Of a DNA stretch of 64,000 nucleotides, positions 52,583 through 61,872 are shown one piece after another. Both the position numbers and the translations under genes were made by a program. The notes below the pieces were generated by a model. It had not been told where the DNA came from. It saw nothing but the letters and a program-made list of their open reading frames with translations, and made no database searches. Every line of letters starts with the position of its first letter. The stretch's first letter is position 1. Origin of the DNA: Ancylomarina euxina (GTDB taxonomy: Bacteria > Bacteroidota > Bacteroidia > Bacteroidales > Marinifilaceae); assembly GCF_003863355.1 (NCBI RefSeq), contig NZ_QQWG01000004.1, positions 248,001 through 312,000 of the forward strand. Direction: 5' to 3'.

Positions 52583-52600
52583 AATATATTATAAATTCAA

Positions 52601-53113
52601 TTAAGCTTTTGTTGCATCAACAAATACTCTTGCTTTGAATTCTTTATCCATCATATAAAGACCTTGACCTTGGCAGTTGAACATTTTTAACTGATCGATT
52701 ATTTCACCAACAGTAGCTTCCTCTTCAACCTGCTCGTCAACAAACCACTGTAAGAAATTTACGGTTGCGTGATCTCTTTCATCCATCGCTACATTAACAC
52801 ATTCGTTAATCAAACCAGTCACAATTTCTTCATGTTTCAATGTTTCCTGATAAATATCTAAAACACCATCCCACTCCGTTCTAACAGCAGCTATAGGCTC
52901 AAGAATAACACGCCCACCTCTCTCATTTACAAAATATTGCAATTTAAGGGCATGAGAAATCTCTTCCTGAAACTGTACGTGCATCCAATTAGCAAAACCT
53001 GGCATTCCATTAGCATTCAGGTAATTTGACATTGACAAATAGAAGTATGCCGACCAAAATTCTTTATTAATTTGGTTATTTAAGATCGCTTCTACATTCT
53101 TATTAAGAGCCAT
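52601..53113 (-). CDS. ftnA: Ferritin, non-heme iron storage
   Basis: The start at 53113 (MALNKNVEAILN) is chosen; the longer frame to 53203 adds a non-ferritin tail. The 170-residue protein has the four-helix ferritin ligands: NKEFWSAYFYLSM, MHVQFQEEISHALKLQ (E-x-x-H), and the later FVDEQVEEEATVGEI. It forms a 24-mer that oxidises and stores iron. It is bounded by a terminator and has a TATTTTTG -7 element and an inverted repeat upstream (53181-53213). Confidence 0.95.
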   Translation of the reverse strand: MALNKNVEAILNNQINKEFWSAYFYLSMSNYLNANGMPGFANWMHVQFQEEISHALKLQYFVNERGGRVILEPIAAVRTEWDGVLDIYQETLKHEEIVTGLINECVNVAMDERDHATVNFLQWFVDEQVEEEATVGEIIDQLKMFNCQGQGLYMMDKEFKARVFVDATKA

Positions 53114-53180
53114 AATATTATTTTTAGTGTTGTTTATTTGATTTTTCTGATTCAAAAATAAGGCTAATTTATGATTTAGA

Positions 53181-53213
53181 CATGATTTTAAATAGAAAAC
53201 CATTTAAATCATA
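53181..53213. repeat. Inverted repeat upstream of ferritin
   Basis: ATGATTTTAAAT (53181-53192) faces ATTTAAATCAT (53201-53211) across about eight bases, with a further ATGATTTA copy at 53171-53178. It lies between the fumarase stop codon and the ferritin promoter and could be an iron-dependent operator or a fumarase 3' element. Direction and role are not decidable by eye. Confidence 0.35.
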
Positions 53214-53227
53214 AACAATCGAAACCT

Positions 53228-54832
53228 TTAAAGATTTGCAAAGAAATCATTCCCCTTATCATCTACGATAATAAAAGCAGGGAAATTCTCAACACGAATC
53301 TTACGAACTGCTTCCATCCCTAACTCTGGGAAATCAATCACTTCAATCGATTTGATACTATTTTTAGCTAATACTGCTGCAGGTCCACCGATCGAACCAA
53401 GATAGAATCCACCATTTTCTTTACAGGCATCAGTAACAGACTTGTAACGATTACCTTTAGCAACCATCACCATAGAACCACCAAGCTTCTGAAATGGACC
53501 TACATAAGAATCCATACGTCCTGCAGTTGTTGGTCCAAAACTTCCTGAAGGCATGCCCTTAGGTGTTTTCGCTGGTCCAGCATAATATACCGGATGATTC
53601 TTGAAATACTCAGGCATTTCTTTTCCTTCATTCAACATTTGTTGAATTCTTGCATGAGCCATATCACGAGCAACAATCAAAGTTCCATTTAAACTCAAAC
53701 GAGTTTTAACTGGATATTTCGACAATTCTTTTAGAATATCTTCTATTGGCTGATCCAAATCGATCTCAACAGCATCCTTCAAGTGTGGCGCCTCTTTTGG
53801 CAAATACTTAAATGGCTCTGTCTCTAGTTCTTCCAAGAAAATACCATCTTCGTTGATCTTCGCTTTGATATTTCTGTCAGCCGAACAACTCACTCCTAAT
53901 CCTACAGGACATGAGGCTGCATGACGAGGCAAACGAATCACTTTCACATCGTGAACAAAATATTTACCACCAAACTGAGCTCCAATTTCGCTATTACGAC
54001 AAATATCTACAACTCTTTTCTCCCACTCCAAATCACGAAAAGCCTGACCACCTTCATTACCTTCGTTTGGTAAATGATCATAATAACCTGCTGAAGCTTT
54101 TTTCACAGTCGCAAGATTAGATTCTGCAGATGTTCCACCAATGACCAAAGCCAAATGATAAGGCGGACAAGCTGAAGTACCAAGATCTTTAATCTTTTCA
54201 GTAATAAACTTGGTCAAATTTTCTTCATTCAACAAAGCTTTAGTTTGCTGATACAAAAATGTCTTATTTCCTGAACCACCGCCCTTAGTTACGAATAGGA
54301 ATTCATAGGCTTTACCCTGATTGGCATAAATATCGATTTGTGCAGGTAAATTATTTCCAGTATTCTTCTCTTCGAACATGCTAAAAGGCACAACCTGAGA
54401 ATAACGCAGATTACGTTCCTGATATGTATCATAAACACCCTGCGATAAATGCTTTGCATCATCAACACCAGTGTAAACATCCTCTCCCTTTTTAGCAACA
54501 ACGATGGCAGTACCCGTATCCTGACAAGTAGGTAATTCACCTTCAGCAGCCACAACCTGATTCAAAAGCATCGTATGTGCTACGAATCTATCATTATCTG
54601 AAGCTTCAGGGTCCTGAAGAATAGTTCTAAGATTTTCAAGGTGTGCTGGACGTAAATAAAAAGAAACATCTGCAAAAGCTTGCTTCGAAAGCATTTCAAG
54701 TCCCTTAGGATCTACTTTTAAGATTTTTCTTCCCTCAACTTCGATTGTTGACACAAAATCTTTGGTTAACAAGCGATATTTCGTTGTATCCTTTGTTATA
54801 GGAAATGGTTTTTGGTAGTTAAAATCGGACAT
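53228..54832 (-). CDS. fumA: Class I fumarate hydratase
   Basis: A 534-residue iron-sulfur fumarase interconverting fumarate and malate. The N-terminal part has [17 protein letters not shown] (first cluster Cys) and later [19 protein letters not shown] and [15 protein letters not shown]. The C-terminal part carries the swivel-like domain with [12 protein letters not shown]. The class and length (about 540) match the fused alpha-beta type (FumA/FumB). The symbol is by class. With gltA and acn in the window, it completes part of the TCA set. Confidence 0.95.
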   Translation of the reverse strand: MSDFNYQKPFPITKDTTKYRLLTKDFVSTIEVEGRKILKVDPKGLEMLSKQAFADVSFYLRPAHLENLRTILQDPEASDNDRFVAHTMLLNQVVAAEGELPTCQDTGTAIVVAKKGEDVYTGVDDAKHLSQGVYDTYQERNLRYSQVVPFSMFEEKNTGNNLPAQIDIYANQGKAYEFLFVTKGGGSGNKTFLYQQTKALLNEENLTKFITEKIKDLGTSACPPYHLALVIGGTSAESNLATVKKASAGYYDHLPNEGNEGGQAFRDLEWEKRVVDICRNSEIGAQFGGKYFVHDVKVIRLPRHAASCPVGLGVSCSADRNIKAKINEDGIFLEELETEPFKYLPKEAPHLKDAVEIDLDQPIEDILKELSKYPVKTRLSLNGTLIVARDMAHARIQQMLNEGKEMPEYFKNHPVYYAGPAKTPKGMPSGSFGPTTAGRMDSYVGPFQKLGGSMVMVAKGNRYKSVTDACKENGGFYLGSIGGPAAVLAKNSIKSIEVIDFPELGMEAVRKIRVENFPAFIIVDDKGNDFFANL

Positions 54833-55001
54833 CTTTATAGCTTTAAAATTTGAATAGTCTAATCTAATTTGAATCTATAATTGGACAAAATCCATCTATA
54901 GACTCACAAATTTAAACAATAATATAGATAGAGTCCATTTTTAGAAGGTGTATTCTACAACATTTTGGTTATATAACATATTTCATCTACAGAATAGATA
55001 A

Positions 55002-55379
55002 TCACGGTTCACACACCCAAGCAACAGCAGCCTCAAGAGTTGAGAAGGGTTTGGTCCTCAATTTTGTGCTTACTGTATTACCAATGATGACAAGTGCAAC
55101 TTGCAAAGGAGATATTGTTATTGCAGCAAATTTATATTTATATAATTCGGGGTTATTTTTCAAAAAGCTAGAAACTCGTTTGAAAACATTGGTATTGATC
55201 TCAAACTTCACATTTCGCAAATCCGTGATAACACCCGGGACATTATTTGCGAGCATTTCCATACCCATAATTTCCTCAAAGGAGGCTATCACGTCTTCAA
55301 TGCTCGCATCATCAGAAAACTCTCTAAGAAGAATTTTTTGATCAAAAAAATCCAGAAATGAATACTTAACATTGGACAT
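55002..55379 (-). CDS. SpoIIAA/STAS-like protein
   Basis: A 125-residue soluble protein. The order of strands and helices (ILLREFSDDASIEDVIASFE, VPGVITDLRNVKFEIN, then FAAITISPLQVALVIIGN, ending PFSTLEAAVAWV) matches the SpoIIAA-like/STAS-type proteins, whose members often sense or transport lipids or act as anti-anti-sigma domains. No phosphorylatable serine motif is evident. It is a stand-alone gene 98 bp after gshF. Confidence 0.6.
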   Translation of the reverse strand: MSNVKYSFLDFFDQKILLREFSDDASIEDVIASFEEIMGMEMLANNVPGVITDLRNVKFEINTNVFKRVSSFLKNNPELYKYKFAAITISPLQVALVIIGNTVSTKLRTKPFSTLEAAVAWVCEP

Positions 55380-55477
55380 ATTATTATTGCTTTTTACACA
55401 CTAAAACAAAATACATGAAAAAATGAATTATAACAGACATTAAAATATCTTATATAACACATCTGAATTATCCATAA

Positions 55478-57787
55478 TTAATACCCCAAAGCATCCAAGA
55501 CCTTCTCATTCAAATATCTATTCTCACCTTTGTATGGGTAACAATGAATATGAATTGCTGGGTTAAAGTTCATCTCAATAATTGAATAATTTTGTTCTGT
55601 AGCAGGAGTGGTAACATCAATAATCATCATATCCAAACCTGTAATTTCAACATCCAAAGCCTTAGTTGCTTTTATGGCAATGTCTTTATAGGATTGATGA
55701 ATATCATCTGTAAAGTCGATACTATCACCACCTGTACTTATATTTGAATTCTCTCGTAAATAAATAATCTCATCTGTATTAGGAATACTGTCAAAAGTCA
55801 GATTTTGATCAGCTAAAAACATGGCTTCTGCTTCGCCTAGGTTTATTTTCTCTAGAGGTGTTACGTAACCCTTTCCACGTAATGGATCCAGATTTTTTTC
55901 CAAAACCAATTCCCTAATAGATGATTTCCCATCGCCTTTTACATTTGCAGGAACACGATGTAAAATACCTACAACCTTTTCGCCCATCACAAAAAAGCGA
56001 AATTCTCTACCAGGGACAAAATCTTCAATCAGGATACTATTATCATGCTCAAAGGCAATTTCAACAGCTCGCTGATACACCTCTTCTTTGTTATTTTCTT
56101 TGAGAATACTTATGCCTAATCCAAAATTTGTAGACTTCGGTTTAATGACAATGGCACGCCCTTCAAAAAGTTCAAAATCTGAAAGCGCCTTTTCCTTGAA
56201 CAAATAATTCATTCCACCTGGCACACTGATTCCAAACTCGTCCAAAATGGTTTTAGTCACCAACTTATTCTCCATCATTAGAACTGAGCTGTAATTATCC
56301 AAAGATGTACGAGTCGCTTGCATCACATACTCAACCTTATCGCCCTGTTTTAAGCGCACAAAATTCTCATTCTGATCAAGAATCTCAAATTCAACACCTC
56401 GGCGCAAAGCAGCCTTAAGCAACAACTGAGTAGACAGTTCTAAATTTTCAAAGCCATGAAAACGGAAACTACTAAGCTTGCTCTCAAGCTGATATTTTTT
56501 TGCTTGCTTCATATGAAATGAAATAAAGCCTTCTTTCAAGATATCCTCTCTTATTTTCAGAGATGCACGCACCACTGTCCCATTCATCAGATCTTCACAA
56601 TGCTTCATTGCTGAAATATACCGCTCATTATCTTCTAATTGCGCTACATTTAAAAAATTCTTAATTTCTGAATAGATCTCTTTCGCATAATCGCTAGCTA
56701 AAATATCTTCGCCTTCAAATTTTGAAAGCTTCAAGTCTGGTTTAAGTCCATAACAAGCAACAAGATCTTGGTTATTTGCTGCAATTTCTTGCTGCCTTTC
56801 ATCGTAATGATCTGGCTCGTCTTTAAATAGACAATGTAATAGAAATAGATGTACCAGATTCAATCTATCTTTCGATATTCCTGCTTTTTCATATGGGTCG
56901 AGATCCAATAAACGAACTTCAACATGAGAAATTCTTTCATTATCATCGAACTTTAATCGAATAGGTAAATAAAGCTCCTCATGACCTATTAACCGCCCTT
57001 CATCCACCAGTTTAGAAATTGATTTTGAAAAGGCATCCAAGCTATTGAAATCGACAAAATATTCTTCTTCATTGCTATAACCACCTGAGCTAGTGCGAAT
57101 AGAAACGGCATGACCACATACAACGGGTTTCTTCTCTCCTGTTTTTAACGATTTCATTTTAAACGATGGATCAGAAACAGGACTCGAACCAAAAAGCCAA
57201 ACCAAGAACCAACGGTAACGCATAAAGTTACGGAGCATCTTCAAGTACAAAGTCTCTCTAAATGTCTCGGCATCACCATCTGGACAACAAATCCTAATCA
57301 ACTTTTTTTCCAGTCGATCAGACAAAGAGAAATTGTAATGAATACCAGTCAGCATTTGTCTTTCTCTACCGTAACGCTTAGCCAAAACCTCACGATAACG
57401 TTCTTTACTCAATCCCTTATCGCCAAACTGAGCAATAGGAATATTTTCTTCATCTGGTAACAATGGAGGCAGCGATTGTGGCCATAACAACTCTTCCCCA
57501 ATATTTTGAGTCACCACGTCATGAAGTGTTTCTAAAAAACCATGCACTTTATCAACACTATCGAGTGGAGGGGTAATCATCTCAACCTGAGATTCAGAAA
57601 AATCAGTGGTTATATAAGGGTGTTGGAACTTATCGCCTAATATTCCAGGGTGAGGAGTTGTAGCCATACGACCATCTTTATCCACACGTACATTTTCTTT
57701 TTCTATCCCAAATTTACCATCGCATATACTGCTACGGATACTTTTATGTTCTAATACCTCAAATAGGTTTTTATGTATGGTTTTCAT
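55478..57787 (-). CDS. gshF: Bifunctional glutathione synthetase GshAB
   Basis: The start at 57787 (MKTIHKNLFEVL) is preferred; a second ATG at 57826 adds 13 residues. The ~769-residue protein has an N-terminal gamma-glutamylcysteine ligase part (GKFGIEKENVRV near residue 25, TTDFSESQVEMITPP, and MLTGIHYNFSLS). From ~490 there is an ATP-grasp glutathione synthetase part (IVIKPKSTNFGLGISIL, FVPGREFRFFVMG, and GLDMMIIDV near the end). The fusion makes glutathione from Glu, Cys and Gly in one protein. The layout is well known in streptococci, Pasteurella and Bacteroidota. Confidence 0.95.
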   Translation of the reverse strand: MKTIHKNLFEVLEHKSIRSSICDGKFGIEKENVRVDKDGRMATTPHPGILGDKFQHPYITTDFSESQVEMITPPLDSVDKVHGFLETLHDVVTQNIGEELLWPQSLPPLLPDEENIPIAQFGDKGLSKERYREVLAKRYGRERQMLTGIHYNFSLSDRLEKKLIRICCPDGDAETFRETLYLKMLRNFMRYRWFLVWLFGSSPVSDPSFKMKSLKTGEKKPVVCGHAVSIRTSSGGYSNEEEYFVDFNSLDAFSKSISKLVDEGRLIGHEELYLPIRLKFDDNERISHVEVRLLDLDPYEKAGISKDRLNLVHLFLLHCLFKDEPDHYDERQQEIAANNQDLVACYGLKPDLKLSKFEGEDILASDYAKEIYSEIKNFLNVAQLEDNERYISAMKHCEDLMNGTVVRASLKIREDILKEGFISFHMKQAKKYQLESKLSSFRFHGFENLELSTQLLLKAALRRGVEFEILDQNENFVRLKQGDKVEYVMQATRTSLDNYSSVLMMENKLVTKTILDEFGISVPGGMNYLFKEKALSDFELFEGRAIVIKPKSTNFGLGISILKENNKEEVYQRAVEIAFEHDNSILIEDFVPGREFRFFVMGEKVVGILHRVPANVKGDGKSSIRELVLEKNLDPLRGKGYVTPLEKINLGEAEAMFLADQNLTFDSIPNTDEIIYLRENSNISTGGDSIDFTDDIHQSYKDIAIKATKALDVEITGLDMMIIDVTTPATEQNYSIIEMNFNPAIHIHCYPYKGENRYLNEKVLDALGY

Positions 57788-57970
57788 ATTTCTAAAATTT
57801 GATTTTGTCACAAACAAGTCGCTCAAATAATTTTTTCTCTACGAGCAAACATAGGATCAAAGCTCGTTTCATATGATCTTATTTCTTAATGAGTCGTCAA
57901 ATATTTAATACTTGAAAAAAGTCCAAGTTATTATAGACGACTATTTCTGAGTCGTTACATATATCTAATT

Positions 57971-59371
57971 CTATAATTTTCCGTAATTATTTAATAGTTT
58001 CTTGCTGAAAACAAATACTTTCTCAAAACGTAAATTATACTTTCTAAAATAAGCTTTTAAAATGAAAAACAACAAGACTCCTTTTATAATACTGCTAAGG
58101 CTAATACTCCACCACACTCCATTTAAACTAAGGATCGTACAAAAACCTAACACATAAGCAAAAGGAATACGCATACTCGTAAAAATCACACTGACAATAG
58201 CTGGAACCGATGTTTTACCAACACCATGAAAAACTGCCGCAGCAATCATTTCCATACACATAAATAACTGTGAGATAGCCAATATCTGCAAATAATTCTT
58301 ACCCATTAAAATACTTTCTTTTTCGGGAACAAATATTGAGAATAAAGTTTCCGGAATTAGCAAAAACATAAGTGTGGTTAATAAGCCTACAACAAATGCC
58401 ATTTGCCAGGCAGCACGAAAAACTTTAGGAATCTGATCGAAGTCCTTAGCTCCAAAATGTTTCCCCACTGTAATTGTAACTGCTTGCATTAAACCGCCTA
58501 CAATCATAAAGGTAAAAGCTTCGATCTGTACCCCAATTTTCTGTACTGCAATAGCTGTTGGTCCCCATTCGGCAATAATCCGAGCCATTACGATATATAT
58601 TAATGAGAAAGATATCCGCTGAAAAGCTGCTGGAAAACCAACTTTAATGATAGACTTAACTTTATCTAAATGTGGAAAATAACCTTTAAACCTAATAGAC
58701 GAACTTCGTTGGAAAGCAAAAATAAAATAGATTAATGACACAGAACGCCCAATAATGGTTGCATAAGCTGCACCATCTACACCTAGATCTAAAAGAAAAA
58801 TAAAAATCGGATCTAATAAGATATTAAGAGACGTTCCAACCAAACTTGCCTTGAGTGAAATTTTAGTTTTACCCTGAGCATTAAATACCGAGATAAAAAA
58901 CAAGTTTGTAAAATTAAGAACACTACCACTTGCTGCAATAATCAAATACGAAGTTGCCATCTCATTGACATGAGCATCCTTCATTTCAAAAAAACCAATA
59001 AATTCATCTGGCCAAGCCAGTAATACTGAAGTAAATAGGACTGAGAGAAAACTAATACCCCAAAGACCAGAAATTGCAAATCGTCCTGCTGATTTCCAAT
59101 CTTTTGCACCTATCGAGTGCGCAATCTTAACATTAACACCTACTGTAATAACTGATGCCAGAGCCCAACCTATATTAATAAAAAAGCCTGCCGAGCCAAC
59201 CGCTGCCACTGCACTACTCCCCAATGCCCCGACCCAAATCATATCGGTTAGGTTGTAAGCCGTATGTAAGAGGTGAGCTCCAATTATGGGTAGAGCCAAA
59301 GTCAATAAATCTTTACCCACCTTAGAAAGAGACAATTGACTCTTAATATTTCTTAATATTCTATATATCAT
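57971..59371 (-). CDS. MATE family efflux transporter
   Basis: The start at 59371 (MIYRILRNIK) is chosen, because the longer frame to 59437 adds a charged non-homologous lead. The ~466-residue product has twelve hydrophobic segments in two six-helix halves, with the MATE pattern TLALPIIGAHLLHTAYNLTD in the first half and KVGFPAAFQRISFSLIYIV in the second. MATE proteins export cationic drugs or metabolites using Na+ or H+. The substrate is unknown. It is divergent from recQ. Confidence 0.92.
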   Translation of the reverse strand: MIYRILRNIKSQLSLSKVGKDLLTLALPIIGAHLLHTAYNLTDMIWVGALGSSAVAAVGSAGFFINIGWALASVITVGVNVKIAHSIGAKDWKSAGRFAISGLWGISFLSVLFTSVLLAWPDEFIGFFEMKDAHVNEMATSYLIIAASGSVLNFTNLFFISVFNAQGKTKISLKASLVGTSLNILLDPIFIFLLDLGVDGAAYATIIGRSVSLIYFIFAFQRSSSIRFKGYFPHLDKVKSIIKVGFPAAFQRISFSLIYIVMARIIAEWGPTAIAVQKIGVQIEAFTFMIVGGLMQAVTITVGKHFGAKDFDQIPKVFRAAWQMAFVVGLLTTLMFLLIPETLFSIFVPEKESILMGKNYLQILAISQLFMCMEMIAAAVFHGVGKTSVPAIVSVIFTSMRIPFAYVLGFCTILSLNGVWWSISLSSIIKGVLLFFILKAYFRKYNLRFEKVFVFSKKLLNNYGKL

Positions 59372-59551
59372 TAATGCTTTGCCTCTCTTCAGTCTTGGAT
59401 AAGTAATAAAATCACGCCTCCGCGCAAGTTCACACAAAAGTATCTATTGCAATTTGATTGTCAAAATTGAAATAAGTTTTAACAAATTATTAATTAAGCG
59501 AATTAAAAACATCTGGTTCAAACAGTCTAATATACTCACAAGTTCTTCATT

Positions 59552-59608
59552 AAACTAAAAATTATAAAAGTCGAAATCCTACGGATTATCATTTTTAAAA
59601 TTTAGTTT
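59552..59608. repeat. Imperfect hairpin in the MATE-recQ divergent gap
   Basis: Outer arms AAACTAAA (59552-59559) and TTTAGTTT (59601-59608) enclose AT-rich pairs, and the tip is AATCC-TAC-GGATT (59575-59587). The 257-bp gap has no other feature. It could be a divergent regulatory site or a relic. Confidence 0.35.
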
Positions 59609-59694
59609 GAATCCTTAAGTTTAATCTGACTAATTTATTAATTTCGCTGTACGACTACAAAACGCATTCTGCACAAACACACAAACCCACATCC

Positions 59695-61608
59695 ATGATA
59701 CATCAACTTCTGAAACAGCAATTTGGCTTTCAATCTTTCGGCAAAGGTCAAGAAGAAGTGATTACAAAAATTACGAATAGAGAATCGGCTATTGCTATTT
59801 TCCCTACCGGATCGGGTAAATCCTTGTGTTATCAGCTACCTGCTTTAACTCTGCCAAATCTAACTTTAGTTGTTTCTCCCTTATTAGCTTTAATTCAAGA
59901 CCAACTTGACTTTCTTCATTCAAAAAATATTTCCGCTGTTCGAATTGATTCTAGCCTCTCAAGAGAAGAGGAAGTAGAAGTGATGAAAGGTATCAAGGAA
60001 AATAAGCATAAGATATTAATGATATCTGTTGAACGATTTAAAAACGAACGCTTTCGTCGCTTCCTAAAAGAGATCCCTATTTCGCTACTAGTAGTTGACG
60101 AGGCACACTGTATTTCAGAGTGGGGACATAATTTCCGCCCAGATTACTTAAAACTTCCTGCCTATCAAAAGGAGTTTAATATTGAGCAAAGCCTATTACT
60201 GACAGCTACGGCAACACCAAAGGTTATCGAAGATATGTGCAAGAAGTTTGACATTTCTAAAGAGAATGTGAATGTCACTGGCTTTTACCGCTCTAATCTG
60301 AACTTACAAGTTCTACCCGTTAAACAAGTTGATAAGAATAAGATCTTAGCCGACATGCTTTCAAATAAACAAGAGGAAGCAAGCATCATCTACGTAACGC
60401 TTCAAAAAACGGCTGAAGATGTAGCCAGATTTCTGAGCTCAAATGGTATTGCCGCAACGGCCTACCACGCTGGCTTGAAAAATGAGATGAGAGAAGATAT
60501 ACAGAATCGCTTTATGAAGAGCGAAATTAATTGCGTCGTCGCTACGATTGCCTTTGGAATGGGTATTGACAAAAGCAACATCCGCAATGTGATTCATTAC
60601 GATTTACCTAAGTCTATAGAAAACTATTCTCAAGAAATTGGACGTGCAGGCAGAGACAACCAGCCATCAAACTGTGTGGTCTTAGCTAATAGAGACAACG
60701 TTAACATACTTGAGAACTTTGTGTTTGGCGATACACCTGAATATGAGGGGATCAAAAAACTATTGGATATTATTCAAGCCGCTGGTGAAATTTGGGATGT
60801 TAGATTAATTAATATTCCTGCGCTTTGCAACATCCGTATGCTGCCCATTAAAACTTTATTAGTTTATCTTGAAATTATGGGTATTCTCAAGCCTCTAAAC
60901 TCCTACTTTGCCACGTATCGATTCACTCTAAATATTGATGACCAAATCATTATTAACAAGTTTAAAGGAGAACGGAAAGAATTCATTCAAGAAGTTTTTA
61001 ACACTTGTAATAAGGCTAGAAAATGGTGGACTGTTGATTTCGATAATATCAAACAAAATCCTAAGTTAGATCGCCAACGCATTATTGCAGCTCTTGAATA
61101 CTTTAGCGAGCAAGGCTGGTTAATATTAGAAGCTTCTCAAATGGCAGATGTTTTCTCTATTAAGAATTCCGACTTCGACACCGAAAAATTAGCAAAAGAA
61201 CTATTCGACAAATTCAAATTAAAAGAAGGGGCTGAAGTCAAACGAATTGAAAATATGATCTCCTTGTTTGAATCAGAAAGCTGTTTGAGTACAAAACTAG
61301 CAGCCTATTTTGGAGAAAAGTTACCAATGGACAATTGTGGACATTGCTCCGTTTGTTCATCGGGCGCAATAAAAGTAGCTCAAACAGATTCTCTCCCCAA
61401 TATAGAGAACTACAGTTTCGAAGAACTGACTCAAAAGCTCATCGATAGCTTGAAGGGAAATGAAAGTCCAGAATTGATCACCAAATTCCTATGTGGAATC
61501 TACACACCTAAATTCACAACAATTAAGGCTAAAGGAATGCCTGGCTTTGGGAAACTGGAACGATACCGCTATCAGGACATACTAGATTGGGTTAAGGAAA
61601 GTTTATAA
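59695..61608 (+). CDS. recQ: RecQ-family ATP-dependent DNA helicase
   Basis: A 637-residue 3'-5' helicase. Motif I FPTGSGKSLCYQLPAL (~36-51), motif II VVDEAHCISEWGHNFRPDY, motif V IAFGMGIDKSNIRNVIHYDL and motif VI SQEIGRAGRDN are present. A zinc-binding segment ends with NCGHCSVC (~555-562) but is split, so the RQC domain is divergent. No clear HRDC domain follows. Bacteroidota often carry several RecQ paralogues, and this is the short, diverged kind. The symbol is by family. A strong terminator follows. Confidence 0.9.
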   Translation: MIHQLLKQQFGFQSFGKGQEEVITKITNRESAIAIFPTGSGKSLCYQLPALTLPNLTLVVSPLLALIQDQLDFLHSKNISAVRIDSSLSREEEVEVMKGIKENKHKILMISVERFKNERFRRFLKEIPISLLVVDEAHCISEWGHNFRPDYLKLPAYQKEFNIEQSLLLTATATPKVIEDMCKKFDISKENVNVTGFYRSNLNLQVLPVKQVDKNKILADMLSNKQEEASIIYVTLQKTAEDVARFLSSNGIAATAYHAGLKNEMREDIQNRFMKSEINCVVATIAFGMGIDKSNIRNVIHYDLPKSIENYSQEIGRAGRDNQPSNCVVLANRDNVNILENFVFGDTPEYEGIKKLLDIIQAAGEIWDVRLINIPALCNIRMLPIKTLLVYLEIMGILKPLNSYFATYRFTLNIDDQIIINKFKGERKEFIQEVFNTCNKARKWWTVDFDNIKQNPKLDRQRIIAALEYFSEQGWLILEASQMADVFSIKNSDFDTEKLAKELFDKFKLKEGAEVKRIENMISLFESESCLSTKLAAYFGEKLPMDNCGHCSVCSSGAIKVAQTDSLPNIENYSFEELTQKLIDSLKGNESPELITKFLCGIYTPKFTTIKAKGMPGFGKLERYRYQDILDWVKESL

Positions 61609-61656
61609 GGTCTGAAAAGTCAAAAGGTCTAATTCTTTGATTATAAATAAAATATT

Positions 61657-61696
61657 AGCCACAATCTCAAGACTGAGATTGTGGCTTTCTTTTTGC
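61657..61696 (+). terminator. Terminator after recQ
   Basis: AGCCACAATCTCA (61657-61669) pairs with TGAGATTGTGGCT (61674-61686), 13 bp perfect, loop AGAC, then TTCTTTTT. Confidence 0.9.
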
Positions 61697-61872
61697 CTTA
61701 TTATTCGGAACAAAACAAGGTCTAATTCTTTTTTATGTTTTTTATATACTATTTAACATTTCGAAATAATATCTTTACTAACATCTAAAAAATAAGCATG
61801 CTAACTAAAAAAATAAGTGTAACAATATCATGACCTAATTCGTTATACTTCTTGAAAACCCAAAATCAAATT

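Noticed and set aside
57971-59437. Longer MATE start at 59437
   Set aside because: It adds a charged 22-residue lead unlike MATE N-termini.
59695-61608. Part of a defence system
   Set aside because: RecQ stands alone between a MATE gene and a DUF5686 gene with no nuclease, methyltransferase or toxin beside it.
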